A DNA stretch of 64,000 nucleotides from positions 2,232,001-2,296,000 of the forward strand of contig NZ_OY771430.1 in assembly GCF_963674565.1 (NCBI RefSeq), given 5' to 3'. This DNA comes from an uncultured Carboxylicivirga sp. GTDB lineage: Bacteria; Bacteroidota; Bacteroidia; Bacteroidales; Marinilabiliaceae. Below the pieces are notes generated by a model. It made no database searches. It saw only the letters and a program-made list of their open reading frames with translations, and was not told the origin of the DNA. Every line of letters starts with the position of its first letter. Position 1 is the first letter of the stretch. This document shows positions 33,946 through 43,403 of the stretch, piece after piece. The position numbers and the translations under genes were made by a program.

Positions 33946-35541
33946 ATGATTGACCTGATAAAAAAGCATTGGATTACGTCACTGGGAATTCTGTTTTTGT
34001 TTTCGGCATTTACATATTTCCTGAAAATAGCTTTCGAAAACGGATGGTTTCCTCCTGAGATTCGCGTCCTTTCGGGCTTTGCCATTGGAGTTACCCTGCT
34101 CTTCAGCGGATTTACCTATTACCGCAAAAGCGCTCTCTACACATGTCAGATTCTGGCAGGCTCAGGCATCAGCATTATTTATGCAACTTTTACCTATGTG
34201 GCCTTCACCAATGATTTGAACTGGCCCTACAACGTAATGTTGATTTCTGTTCTGGCTCTTTCGGCACTTACTACACTAATCAGTTATAAATACGAACTGA
34301 GAGGTTTGATATTTATTAGTGTATTGGGCGGATTACTTTCTCCAATCCTAATGAAGGCTGAGGCAAAACACGACATGGTTCTGTTCAGCTATGTACTAAT
34401 CATTAATCTTGGATCGCTTTATGTGAGTATTGCAAAAAAATGGCAGGAACTACGCATAATGACTTTTATAGCAACCGTTTTGGTTTATGCTACCTATTAC
34501 ATCTATTTCGATCCAACTTCGTGGGGCAGACCGTTTTTCTATGCTGCAACATTGTTTATGGTTTATATGGGTGGAATCATTTTTGCTTCTCATAAAGAAA
34601 AAGATCAGTTCACAGGCTGGAACCTCTATTTGAGTTTGCTAAATGCGATGTTGTTTATCTTCTGGTCGATTTATATTCTTGGAAGTTTTGACATCACGTT
34701 TACGGTTCCTTTGCTGGTAGTTGGCTTTACCTTTATGATTGCCTCCGTATTTGTGTATATTCTATCGGGTAGAAACATCTTTCCGGGACTGATATATGTT
34801 TGCTTAGGTTTGGTTCTATTTGCTATTTCGGCAGCCAACATCAAACCTATGAACATATACGGAATGGAGTATGTTGTAACCACACTTCTTTGGTTTATGG
34901 TCATTACAGGAGCATACTCCATTGGTCAGTTTGTAAAATCATACGAACTACGATATGTTAGCTATGCAGCCTGGATGATGCTTATTATTTACTGGTTCAC
35001 CGTAGCATGGGATGTACAATGGATTACCATTTGGGGAATCAGGTATATACCTTTTATTAATGCGGGTGCATTTACCTGGATGATTCTGGCTGCATTTGGT
35101 TTCTACATGGGTAAAAAGGAACAGAAGGATAATCCGGTACTGAGTAACCTGTTTGCCATTGTATCCAATGTTATTGTAGCGGCGCTATTTACTGTTCAGA
35201 TACGTAATATATGGACAGCCTATAACATTGATCATTTCAGCAGACCATTGGCAATTTCAATCTCTTACATTGTTTATGCTTTGTTGATATTCCTTTGGGG
35301 AGCACATACAAAAGCAAAAACATTCAGAATATTGGGAACAATCGTAATCCTATTCACATCAGCCAAAGTATTTTTCTGGGATCTGTCAGGATCAGCCAAC
35401 ATCAGTAAAATGATTTTCCTTATGATTATTGGCTTACTGACTCTTGGAATCGCACATATCAATAAGCGCTGGCTCGACAAGGAAGAAAAAGATCTTCCTG
35501 AACATTCAGAAAAAACTGATGCTAATACTGAAAAAGCCTAA
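33946..35541 (+). CDS. DUF2339 polytopic membrane protein
   Basis: A 531-residue protein with about 16 hydrophobic helices spread over its whole length. ELRGLIFISVLGGLLSPILM, the most conserved block of DUF2339, is at about 124-143, and the repeated helix-loop pattern continues to a short charged tail (KEEKDLPEHSEKTDANTEKA). The family is found in many bacterial envelopes without a known function. It has its own good promoter and a hairpin terminator after it, so it is a single-gene unit divergent from the five-gene operon of unknowns. Confidence 0.85.
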   Translation: MIDLIKKHWITSLGILFLFSAFTYFLKIAFENGWFPPEIRVLSGFAIGVTLLFSGFTYYRKSALYTCQILAGSGISIIYATFTYVAFTNDLNWPYNVMLISVLALSALTTLISYKYELRGLIFISVLGGLLSPILMKAEAKHDMVLFSYVLIINLGSLYVSIAKKWQELRIMTFIATVLVYATYYIYFDPTSWGRPFFYAATLFMVYMGGIIFASHKEKDQFTGWNLYLSLLNAMLFIFWSIYILGSFDITFTVPLLVVGFTFMIASVFVYILSGRNIFPGLIYVCLGLVLFAISAANIKPMNIYGMEYVVTTLLWFMVITGAYSIGQFVKSYELRYVSYAAWMMLIIYWFTVAWDVQWITIWGIRYIPFINAGAFTWMILAAFGFYMGKKEQKDNPVLSNLFAIVSNVIVAALFTVQIRNIWTAYNIDHFSRPLAISISYIVYALLIFLWGAHTKAKTFRILGTIVILFTSAKVFFWDLSGSANISKMIFLMIIGLLTLGIAHINKRWLDKEEKDLPEHSEKTDANTEKA

Positions 35542-35578
35542 GCATATTAAAGGGTAATTTCATATTTTAGCTGAGTAT

Positions 35579-35608
35579 GCAAGGCGATTGTAACATCAGT
35601 CGCCTTGC
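35579..35608 (+). terminator. Hairpin terminator after the DUF2339 gene
   Basis: GCAAGGCGA (35579-35587) pairs with TCGCCTTGC (35600-35608) across 12 bases. It overlaps a TTG that would otherwise extend the next gene, which supports the later ATG start. Confidence 0.7.
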
Positions 35609-35640
35609 TCTTCAATAAAAAGAAGCATAAAACAATTGTT

Positions 35641-36879
35641 ATGGAACATTCTAAATTCAGATGGATACCTTTGTTTATCACCAATTTCTTGGGTGTACTA
35701 AACGACAATTATCTGAAATACCTGATCATATACATTGGAATAACATGGAATACGTACGAAAAAGAATTCATACTTTCTCTGGCTTCGGCCCTTTTTGTTG
35801 TACCCTACATTCTGTTCTCGCCTATTGCAGGAAAGTTAGCAAGAGATCATTCAAAGGCTAAAATTATTCAAAGAGCCAAATTATTTGAAATCCCTATTAT
35901 GATAATTTCTGCAATTGGATTCATGAGTCACAATATGATTATTGCCATGACAGGAGTGTTTTTAATGGGGTTGCAAAGTGCTCTTTTTTCTCCCGCTAAA
36001 TATGGTATCATTAGAGATATTGGGGGTAAAGAAGGTATACCATATGGAACCGGAGCTATGGAAATGTTGACCTTTCTGGGGGTTCTAATCGGAACTTACT
36101 CAGCAGGTGTAATTTCAGACACTGTTTATAATGAATCCTTAGCTTCTTACAGAACAATTATAGTATGCACAACCATTATTTTAATTGCGATAATAGGATG
36201 GTTAACCAGTTTAAAAATCAATCCTAAAGAATCGGTTCCTGATGAAGAAGACCCCACATCATTAAATCCTTTTGTTTTCATGAAGAAGTCCTTTCTCTGG
36301 AGTAAAAAAGTGAAAGGATTAAATCTTGTTATTCTTGGATTGGCATCATTCTGGGCTATTGGATCCCTTTTACAACTTAATGTAATTCTGTATGGTCAGG
36401 ATTTCCTTCATCTATCTGATTCAGAAACCAGTATTATAATGGCTCTTGTTGCCATTGGTATTGGTGCAGGTTGCTATTTTACAGGTGTTATTTCAAACCA
36501 TAAACTAAAAATGTATCTGGTACCCATTGGTGGATTAGGAATGGGAATCAGTGTAACACTGATTTACCTTTTGAATCCATCAACAACATTGTTTACAATT
36601 TTAATTATTTTAACTGCTTTTTTTGCGGGAATCTTTAAAATACCATTGAATTCGTTTATTCAATCGAAAGTAAAAGGAAGAAAATTAGGGGAAATATTAG
36701 CCTATAATAATCTGGTTTTATTTAGTTTTATACTAATTGCATCAGGTATATTTTTTATTGTTAGTAAATCAACTAATTCTGTAACAGTATTTGCAACTAT
36801 TGCTGGCATCATTTGGTTAATAACCATTATTACATGGTTGAAAATACCGGGTTCCAGACAATTAAATGCGGAAAAATAA
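35641..36879 (+). CDS. LplT-like MFS transporter (lysophospholipid transport)
   Basis: A 412-residue MFS protein with 12 predicted helices. FITNFLGVLNDNYLKYLIIYIG (helix 1), SPIAGKLARDHSKAKIIQRAK (the loop 2-3 motif) and LMGLQSALFSPAKYGII are characteristic of the LplT branch, which flips lysophospholipids inward across the inner membrane. The neighbouring gene, 18 bases downstream, is an Aas-like acyltransferase/acyl-ACP synthetase; the pairing of LplT with Aas for lysophospholipid repair is established in Enterobacteria. The start is the ATG (MEHSKFRW); a TTG 36 bases upstream lies inside a terminator hairpin. Confidence 0.85.
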   Translation: MEHSKFRWIPLFITNFLGVLNDNYLKYLIIYIGITWNTYEKEFILSLASALFVVPYILFSPIAGKLARDHSKAKIIQRAKLFEIPIMIISAIGFMSHNMIIAMTGVFLMGLQSALFSPAKYGIIRDIGGKEGIPYGTGAMEMLTFLGVLIGTYSAGVISDTVYNESLASYRTIIVCTTIILIAIIGWLTSLKINPKESVPDEEDPTSLNPFVFMKKSFLWSKKVKGLNLVILGLASFWAIGSLLQLNVILYGQDFLHLSDSETSIIMALVAIGIGAGCYFTGVISNHKLKMYLVPIGGLGMGISVTLIYLLNPSTTLFTILIILTAFFAGIFKIPLNSFIQSKVKGRKLGEILAYNNLVLFSFILIASGIFFIVSKSTNSVTVFATIAGIIWLITIITWLKIPGSRQLNAEK

Positions 36880-36897
36880 TATTGTAATTTGCAACAA

Positions 36898-39570
36898 ATG
36901 AAGCAACATCATCCAATTATATTGAAAATAGTCAAGGTACTTTTTGGTTGGTTAAGAGCCATATTAAGCCTTCGTTATACAATTGAGGTGAAAGGTGAAG
37001 AAGTTTTCGAACAGAAATCCCCCAAGCTGATTCTGCCCAACCATCAGGCAATAATGGACCCTATTGTACTTTTTGCTCATTTGTATAAATACACAACAGC
37101 TGTTCCGGTAGTAACATCCGGATATTATGATATGCCACTGGCTAAAACCATGTTTTCGTCATGGGGTGCAGTTCGGGTAAGCGATCTGGAAGCTGGTAGT
37201 CGTAACACCAATGTATTGGAAGAGATTGTTCATTCTGTGAATCATGGGTTTGCTCTTAAAAAAAATATTGTAATCTATCCCAGCGGTCAGATTGCAACTC
37301 AGGGGTATGAAAAGATTCTGAACAAACAAAGTGCCTACCGGGTAGTAAAAGAATTACCTCAGGATGTTGAAGTGATAGCAGCACGCATAAGAGGATTTTG
37401 GGGTAGTCGATGGTCAAAGGCATGGACAGGTAAATCGCCTGGTTTCTTTGGAATGATATTGAAAACAATTGGCTTTCTTCTGATCAACCTAATCTTCTTT
37501 ATGCCACGAAGAAAGATTACCATCGAATTTGAAAACATTTCAGAAAAAGCAAAAACAAACAGTCAGATAGGTAAATCAGAGTTCAATACATTTTTAGAAG
37601 AGACTTATAATATACATGGAGAAGAACCGGTTAATTATCTCAAATCACATTTCCTGGCATCTAAACTTAACCGTAATTTACCAACCAGAATAAAAGATGC
37701 GCTGAAAAAAGTTAAATCCAAAAGAAAAGAGACGGAAGAAGATACAATTCCTTCAGACACATTAAAATTGGTATGCTTATGTGTTGGTGAAATTCTGGAT
37801 ATCCCATCAGAACAAATTAAAGAAACTGACTATTTACAGGTTGATCTGGGTGCTGACTCTTTGAATCTTGTGGAGATATTGTCGGAAGTAGAAAATAATT
37901 TCCCTACTTTTTCGGCTCCTCAGATAACCGAAATACGCACTATTGCTGATTTGTGTATGGCAGCAATGGGTAAATTTCAGAGTGATTCAGATCTGCCTGA
38001 ATGTAATCTGGATCAGAATCTAACTCAGATCGAAAACATTAAAATTAATCCTCACAGAAGTATATCAGATCTTTTTGTGAACACTTTCAGCAAACATAAA
38101 GGTGATCCGTTTACTTACGATGCTATGTTAGGATCTGTAAACCGAAAGGAATTCTTTTTAAAAACATGCGTAGTAGCTGAATTAATAAAAGACAAAGTAC
38201 CCGAAAAGCATGTGGGCATTATGTTACCTGCTTTACAAAGTACCACCTTGCTGATTGGAGCCTGTTATCTGGCTGGTAAGATTCCGGTAATGCTTAACTG
38301 GACTGTTGGTAATAAAGTGCTTGAACACTGCATAGAAACCGCTGAGGTTAAAAATATCCTTTCTGCCGGAGCATTTATTGATAAGATAAAGGAAATGTTG
38401 CCAGAAAGTATCCATTCGAAGTTGATTCTTTTGGAAAAAGAAATTCCGAATATTGACATCTTAACAAAACTGAAAGGTGTTATTAAATCATATTTTCCAT
38501 CGTTAATACAAATCAACGAACCCGATGAAACAGCCGTAATACTGTTTACTTCAGGAAGTGAAGCTTTGCCCAAAGCAGTTCCGTTAACACACAAAAATAT
38601 TGTAAGTGATCTGGCTGGCGCTTTTGACATGATAGACATAAACAATAACGAGGTTTTTCTTTCATTTCTGCCACCTTTTCATAGTTTTGGTTTTACGGTT
38701 CTAAGTATTTTACCACTGATTTCAGGAATTAAAGTGGCCTACACATCTAATCCCACAGATGCACGAGAGGTACTAAGGGTTCTCAAGCATGTACAAGCTA
38801 ATATTCTTATTGGTACACCTGGTTTTCTTAAGTTACTACTTTCACAGGGAACACCATACTTTTTTAAATCGATAAAATATGCCATCTCAGGTGCAGAAGC
38901 GATGCCTCTGGAACTAAAGGAAAAATTCGAAAACATGACTCAAAATGCGCTAATATTAGAAGGTTATGGTATTACAGAATGTTCACCGGTTATTTCATTG
39001 AATCCTTTAGAATTGCAAAAAATAAATAGTGTAGGGAAATTGTTACCCGGATTATCAGGCTTAATTGTAGATATTGAAACCGGAAAGAAAATGGCTCCCA
39101 ACGAAACCGGTATGATATACATCAGCGGAGATAATGTTTTTGCCGGATATCTGAATCAACCGGAACTAAAACCTTTTAAAACCATTGATGGCAAACAGTA
39201 TTACAAAACGGGTGATTTAGGTTATTTTGATGATGATGGATACCTGTTTATAACAGGACGTCTGAAGCGGTTTATTAAGATCGCTGGAGAAATGATCAGT
39301 CTTCCGTTTATAGAACAGATTCTGCTAGAGAAATATGGAAAAGAAGATGAGCAGGTATTGGCTATTGAAGGAAGTGATAAGACTACGCCTGCTGATATAG
39401 TATTGTTTACCACCGAGGAAATTGACCTGGTAGAGGCTAATAATTATTTAATAGCCAATGGAGTTGCGCCTATTGCCAAAATCAGAAGGATTGAAAAGGT
39501 GGATGAGATTCCATTACTGGGAACAGGGAAAATTAATTATCGAACACTGAAAGAAAGAGTTGAGAAATAA
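36898..39570 (+). CDS. Aas-like fusion: PlsC acyltransferase, acyl carrier domain, acyl-AMP ligase
   Basis: An 890-residue protein. Domain 1 (about 15-240) is a PlsC-type acyltransferase with NHQAIMD (His49 and Asp54, HX4D). Domain 2 (about 285-355) is an acyl carrier domain with LGADSLNL; Ser321 would carry phosphopantetheine. Domain 3 (about 380-890) is an acyl-ACP/CoA synthetase with FTSGSEALPK (phosphate loop), EGYGITECSP, YYKTGDLG, GRLKRFIKIAGE and LGTGKINYR. Together with the LplT-like transporter just upstream it should re-acylate lysophospholipids using free fatty acid held on its own carrier domain. E. coli Aas has no carrier domain. The start is the ATG rather than a TTG 9 bases upstream. 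Confidence 0.88.
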   Translation: MKQHHPIILKIVKVLFGWLRAILSLRYTIEVKGEEVFEQKSPKLILPNHQAIMDPIVLFAHLYKYTTAVPVVTSGYYDMPLAKTMFSSWGAVRVSDLEAGSRNTNVLEEIVHSVNHGFALKKNIVIYPSGQIATQGYEKILNKQSAYRVVKELPQDVEVIAARIRGFWGSRWSKAWTGKSPGFFGMILKTIGFLLINLIFFMPRRKITIEFENISEKAKTNSQIGKSEFNTFLEETYNIHGEEPVNYLKSHFLASKLNRNLPTRIKDALKKVKSKRKETEEDTIPSDTLKLVCLCVGEILDIPSEQIKETDYLQVDLGADSLNLVEILSEVENNFPTFSAPQITEIRTIADLCMAAMGKFQSDSDLPECNLDQNLTQIENIKINPHRSISDLFVNTFSKHKGDPFTYDAMLGSVNRKEFFLKTCVVAELIKDKVPEKHVGIMLPALQSTTLLIGACYLAGKIPVMLNWTVGNKVLEHCIETAEVKNILSAGAFIDKIKEMLPESIHSKLILLEKEIPNIDILTKLKGVIKSYFPSLIQINEPDETAVILFTSGSEALPKAVPLTHKNIVSDLAGAFDMIDINNNEVFLSFLPPFHSFGFTVLSILPLISGIKVAYTSNPTDAREVLRVLKHVQANILIGTPGFLKLLLSQGTPYFFKSIKYAISGAEAMPLELKEKFENMTQNALILEGYGITECSPVISLNPLELQKINSVGKLLPGLSGLIVDIETGKKMAPNETGMIYISGDNVFAGYLNQPELKPFKTIDGKQYYKTGDLGYFDDDGYLFITGRLKRFIKIAGEMISLPFIEQILLEKYGKEDEQVLAIEGSDKTTPADIVLFTTEEIDLVEANNYLIANGVAPIAKIRRIEKVDEIPLLGTGKINYRTLKERVEK

Positions 39571-39712
39571 GATTTAATGCATAATTCTAAGTCGTATTTT
39601 TAAATTAGCCATTAACAAATTACTTTCACTTACGTGTCTTGAAAATAATTTGAGAGATTATCGATTCAAAATTGTATTTTCGAACTTATAAGTATAACCT
39701 TTTATCGTTAGA

Positions 39713-40396
39713 ATGAATCTTATTTTAATAGCCTCAGCACCTGTTTTAATCATACTCTTTTATATCTATTACCGCGACAAATACGAAAAAGAACCTTTTG
39801 GACTATTGATTAAATCGCTGATTGCAGGAATGATCATTTGCATCCCCATTATTATTGGTGAACAATGGACCAGTTCTTTTCTAATACCACTTAAAACCAA
39901 CCAGATGACAAATGCTTTTCTAGATGCTTTTTTTGTAGCATCATTTTGGGAAGAGGCTTTCAAATTGACTGCCGTTATGCTTTTGGTTTGGCGAAACAAA
40001 AATTTTAATGAACGTTTTGATGGCATTGTTTATGCTGTTCTTGTATCGCTTGGTTTTGCATTGATTGAAAACATCATGTATGTATTAAACACCGACAATG
40101 GCATTCAAACAGGTTTAGCAAGAGCCTTTACCGCAGTGCCGGCTCATGCCATGTTTGGTGTTATGATGGGATATCATCTTGGCCTGGCTCGTTTTATCAG
40201 TAAAAAACAAACTTATCATTTGATCAATGCATTTTTCTATCCATTTCTGTTTCACGGTATTTACGATTTTATTCTGATGTCACAAAACAAATGGTTATTA
40301 CTGACATTCGCCCCTCTGATGGTATATCTCTATATCCGAATCAAAAAAAGATTATTACAGCACTCCGAAGATTCAGTGTTTAAACCCATAAATTAG
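39713..40396 (+). CDS. PrsW-family intramembrane metalloprotease
   Basis: A 227-residue polytopic protein with the CPBP/PrsW-type motifs in membrane helices: FWEEAFKL (the EExxK/EE motif), FDGIVYAVLVSLGFALIENIMY, and VPAHAMFGVMMGYHLG plus FHGIYDFILM carrying the metal-binding histidines. PrsW in Bacillus cleaves an anti-sigma factor; the substrate here is unknown and no sigma/anti-sigma pair is adjacent. The arfB-like gene starts 4 bases after its stop, so the two are co-transcribed. Confidence 0.87.
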   Translation: MNLILIASAPVLIILFYIYYRDKYEKEPFGLLIKSLIAGMIICIPIIIGEQWTSSFLIPLKTNQMTNAFLDAFFVASFWEEAFKLTAVMLLVWRNKNFNERFDGIVYAVLVSLGFALIENIMYVLNTDNGIQTGLARAFTAVPAHAMFGVMMGYHLGLARFISKKQTYHLINAFFYPFLFHGIYDFILMSQNKWLLLTFAPLMVYLYIRIKKRLLQHSEDSVFKPIN

Positions 40397-40400
40397 TTGG

Positions 40401-40814
40401 ATGACTGAGTTAGAACTTAAAAACAGAGACTTTACATCAGAGCTTAATTTTTCATCATCCCGCAGTGGTGGACCCGGTGGACAGAATGTAAACAAAGTCA
40501 ATTCAAAAGTAGAATTACGATTTCATATTGAATCATCACAGCTATTGAATGAGCATGAAAAGTCGATACTGCTTCATAAGCTGGCCAACAAACTCAATCA
40601 GGAAGGCGAATTGATATTAACAGCTCAAACAGAACGTTCACAATTAAGAAATAAACTGATTGTAACCGAACGATTCTATCATTTGTTGGCTGCTGCTCTA
40701 ACTCCAAAGAAAAAACACAAACCAACACGCCCAACAAAATCATCGGTTGAAAAAAGATTAAACAGCAAAAAAAAGCAAGCAGAGAAAAAAGCCAACAGGC
40801 GGTTTACATCTTAA
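40401..40814 (+). CDS. arfB: Alternative ribosome-rescue factor ArfB (YaeJ-like peptidyl-tRNA hydrolase)
   Basis: A 137-residue protein. SSSRSGGPGGQNVNKVNSKVELRF contains the GGQ motif that hydrolyses peptidyl-tRNA, in the stand-alone YaeJ/ICT1 form, and the C-terminal tail is strongly basic (KKKHKPTRPTKSSVEKRLNSKKKQAEKKANRR), as needed to enter the empty mRNA channel of stalled ribosomes. The length is normal. It follows prsW by 4 bases; a functional tie between the two is not known. Confidence 0.92.
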   Translation: MTELELKNRDFTSELNFSSSRSGGPGGQNVNKVNSKVELRFHIESSQLLNEHEKSILLHKLANKLNQEGELILTAQTERSQLRNKLIVTERFYHLLAAALTPKKKHKPTRPTKSSVEKRLNSKKKQAEKKANRRFTS

Positions 40815-40853
40815 AACCATTGCTTACCTTTGGCCCAAATAAAAAAAACAGTC

Positions 40854-41327
40854 ATGCACGAAATAACACTTGGACAAGGATTAGGTCAGTTGATTTTTGG
40901 AATGAAACGCGACGAGGTATTGAAAATAATGGGTGAGCCAAGTGAAAAAGAAAAGTTGGCTGGTGATAATGAATCGGGTGCCATGGAAGCCTGGCATTAC
41001 GATGATCAGGATCTTTCTCTTTCGTTTGAAGAAGATGCCGACTGGCGTTTGCTTTCTATCACAACAGCATCACCCGATGTACTTTTCGAAGGATTGGATT
41101 TAATTGGGCTAAGTCAGGGAGAGGTAATGGAACAGATGGAAGTATTTAATCTGGGTGAATTTGAGATGGAAGACCTTTCGGAAGATGGTAGTGCAATGCA
41201 AATGGTAGCCACTAATAACGATTTCAGTCTGAATCTGTTTTTTGATAATGACCTACTAACAGAGATACAGTACGGCCCTTTCTTTGATGATGAAGATGGT
41301 GTGGTTATCTGGCCTGATGAAGAGTAA
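40854..41327 (+). CDS. Hypothetical acidic protein, 157 residues
   Basis: A very acidic soluble protein (MHEITLGQGLGQLIFGMKRDEVLKIMGEPSEKEKL...) whose first 60 residues look like an SmpA/BamE-like or immunity-type fold (GQLIFGMKRDEVLKIMGEP is a BLIP-type motif: short helix then beta strand). LGEPS-like turns recur in the second half (GLSQGEVMEQM). No signal peptide. TACCTTTG (40825-40832) fits a -7 element 22 bases before the ATG; an earlier TTG lies inside this element and is rejected as start. Function unknown. Confidence 0.7.
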   Translation: MHEITLGQGLGQLIFGMKRDEVLKIMGEPSEKEKLAGDNESGAMEAWHYDDQDLSLSFEEDADWRLLSITTASPDVLFEGLDLIGLSQGEVMEQMEVFNLGEFEMEDLSEDGSAMQMVATNNDFSLNLFFDNDLLTEIQYGPFFDDEDGVVIWPDEE

Positions 41328-41545
41328 GATTCAGTACATACATTTTTATTCATTTATCTTCGATTAAAGTATATTACTTACGAAGCAGTATAATTGATCA
41401 TTTTCTAATTGCGTATTGCTGCAATAACTTTATAATTTACAAATATCAATTCCTGAATAGTACTTTAATTTCGATTAACTGCTTATTTACTAAAATCTTT
41501 AGCCTTTCTTAACACCATTCAATTCATTAAGTCAATTAATTGTGT

Positions 41546-41553
41546 TAATTTTG
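41546..41553 (+). promoter_or_regulatory. Bacteroidota-type -7 element of the ABC-F gene
   Basis: TAATTTTG fits TAnnTTTG and lies 24 bases before the ATG. No clear -33 element. Confidence 0.45.
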
Positions 41554-41577
41554 CAGCCGCTTAAAAACGCATAAACA

Positions 41578-43191
41578 ATGATTACAGTATCAAATCTGGC
41601 CATTCAATTTGGCAAAAAACCTTTATTCTCCGACGTTAATTTAAAGTTTACTCCAGGTAACTGCTATGGTCTTATTGGTGCCAACGGTGCAGGTAAATCA
41701 ACCTTCCTGAAGATTTTGGCAGGTGATTTAGACTCAACCCGAGGAACCGTAAAAATGGAGCCAGGCGAACGTTTATCAGTATTAAAGCAGGATCACTACG
41801 CTTTTGATGAATTCACAGTACTGAACACGGTATTGATGGGTCATAAAGAAATGTGGGATGTGATGCAGGAAAAAGATGCTTTGTATCTGAAGCCTGATTT
41901 CAATGAAGAAGATGGTATGAAAGCTGCCAAACTGGAAGATGACTTTGCTTCAATGGGAGGATGGACAGCAGAAAGCGATGCGGCTGGATTGTTAAGCGGA
42001 TTAGGCATTAAAGAAGAGCTTCATTACCAAACCATGGGTAATCTTTCAGGTAAGGAGAAAGTGCGTGTATTACTGGCACAGGCCTTATTCGGTAATCCTG
42101 ATAACCTGTTACTCGATGAGCCTACCAACGACCTTGACCTTGAAACGGTTCTTTGGTTGGAGAATTATCTGGCCAACTTTGAAAATACAGTAATTGTTGT
42201 ATCTCACGACCGTCACTTCCTTGATAACGTATGTACTGACATTGTAGATATCGACTTCGGTAAGATTCGTAACTTCTCAGGTAACTATAGTTTCTGGTAC
42301 GAATCAAGTCAGTTAGCTGCTCGTCAGCAGGCAATGCAGAATAAGAAGGCAGAGGAGAAAAAGAAAGAGCTTCAGGAGTTTATTTCGCGTTTTAGTGCTA
42401 ACGTGGCTAAGTCGAAACAGACTACCAGTCGTAAGAAGATGATTGATAAACTGAACATTGAAGAAATTCAACCATCTACACGACGTTATCCCGGAATTAT
42501 CTTCCAACCTTCACGTCAGTCGGGTGATCAAATATTAAAAGTTGAGAACCTAAGCTATTCAATTGATGGTCAGAAATTATTTAATGACGTAAACTTCACC
42601 ATCGAAAAAGACGAGAAAGTGGTGTTTATCTCGCGCGACAACCGTGCTGTAACGAGCTTATTCGAAATTATCAATGGCAGATTAAAACCAGATACAGGAG
42701 AATATTCCTGGGGACAAACCATTACCTCGGCCTATCTACCAATGGATAATACAGAGTTTTTCCAAAAAGATATTAAATTATATGATTGGCTGGCAAATTT
42801 TGCAAAAGACTCATCTGAAGATTACATGCGTAGTTTCTTAGGAAAAATGTTGTTTACAAATGACGATACTGAGAAAAATGCTACTGTTTTGTCTGGAGGT
42901 GAAAAGATGCGTTGTATGATTGCCCGTATGATGATGGAAGAGCCAAACGTATTGATTTTAGATCACCCAACCAACCATTTGGATCTGGAGTCCATTCAGG
43001 CATTTAACAACAATATGAAAACATTCCCGGGTCAGATTTTAATGGCATCTCATGACCACGAATTTATTCGCACAACCTGCGGACGTGTTATTGAGTTAAC
43101 ACCAAACGGAATTGTTGATAAATTAATGGATTTTGAAGAGTATCTTGCTGATGAAGACATTAAGGCTGTACGTGCTTCAAAATATAATTAA
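41578..43191 (+). CDS. ABC-F ATPase (YbiT-like) with degenerate second ATP site
   Basis: A 537-residue cytoplasmic ABC-F protein, two ATPase domains joined by a charged linker (about 240-320) and no membrane part. Domain 1 has Walker A GANGAGKST, signature LSGKEK and Walker B LLDEPTNDLD. In domain 2 the Walker A loop is lost (VFISRDNRAVTS, about 349-360) and the catalytic Glu is His463 (LDHPTNHLD), while its signature LSGGEK is intact. ABC-F proteins bind the ribosome E site and help stalled or difficult translation. Because composite sites pair Walker A of one domain with the signature of the other, one site is complete and one is dead. The match to YbiT runs along the whole length. Monocistronic. 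Confidence 0.92.
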   Translation: MITVSNLAIQFGKKPLFSDVNLKFTPGNCYGLIGANGAGKSTFLKILAGDLDSTRGTVKMEPGERLSVLKQDHYAFDEFTVLNTVLMGHKEMWDVMQEKDALYLKPDFNEEDGMKAAKLEDDFASMGGWTAESDAAGLLSGLGIKEELHYQTMGNLSGKEKVRVLLAQALFGNPDNLLLDEPTNDLDLETVLWLENYLANFENTVIVVSHDRHFLDNVCTDIVDIDFGKIRNFSGNYSFWYESSQLAARQQAMQNKKAEEKKKELQEFISRFSANVAKSKQTTSRKKMIDKLNIEEIQPSTRRYPGIIFQPSRQSGDQILKVENLSYSIDGQKLFNDVNFTIEKDEKVVFISRDNRAVTSLFEIINGRLKPDTGEYSWGQTITSAYLPMDNTEFFQKDIKLYDWLANFAKDSSEDYMRSFLGKMLFTNDDTEKNATVLSGGEKMRCMIARMMMEEPNVLILDHPTNHLDLESIQAFNNNMKTFPGQILMASHDHEFIRTTCGRVIELTPNGIVDKLMDFEEYLADEDIKAVRASKYN

Positions 43192-43216
43192 CGAGTAACA
43201 ACTCAAATTATATTTC

Positions 43217-43251
43217 AAAGGGTCAACTCATTCAGGGTTGGCCTTTTTTAT
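43217..43251 (+). terminator. Terminator of the ABC-F gene
   Basis: GGTCAAC (43221-43227) pairs with GTTGGCC (43237-43243; one G-U) over 9 bases, followed by T7. It lies 29 bases after the stop. Confidence 0.8.
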
Positions 43252-43372
43252 TTAAGTCCCAAGCTCGAAGCACAAAGTACGAAGAATAATGTATATTCTT
43301 AGAATGCTTCGCTACTTCACAGACTACGGACTCTGTACTACATACTCAAGCCGAAATTCTAAAATCATTTCC

Positions 43373-43380
43373 TATATTTG
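43373..43380 (+). promoter_or_regulatory. Bacteroidota-type -7 element of corA
   Basis: TATATTTG fits TAnnTTTG, 23 bases before the ATG of the corA gene. Confidence 0.5.
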
Positions 43381-43403
43381 ATTAAATTAATTGACTCAAA
43401 CAG

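Noticed and set aside
38265..38645. Minus-strand frame of 126 residues within the Aas-like gene
   Set aside because: Antisense to the ligase domain, whose motifs are clear on the plus strand.
43260..43360. Possible repeat element between the ABC-F and corA genes (CGAAG/ACGAAG-rich stretch)
   Set aside because: Contains short similar words but no second copy in the window and no clear ends.
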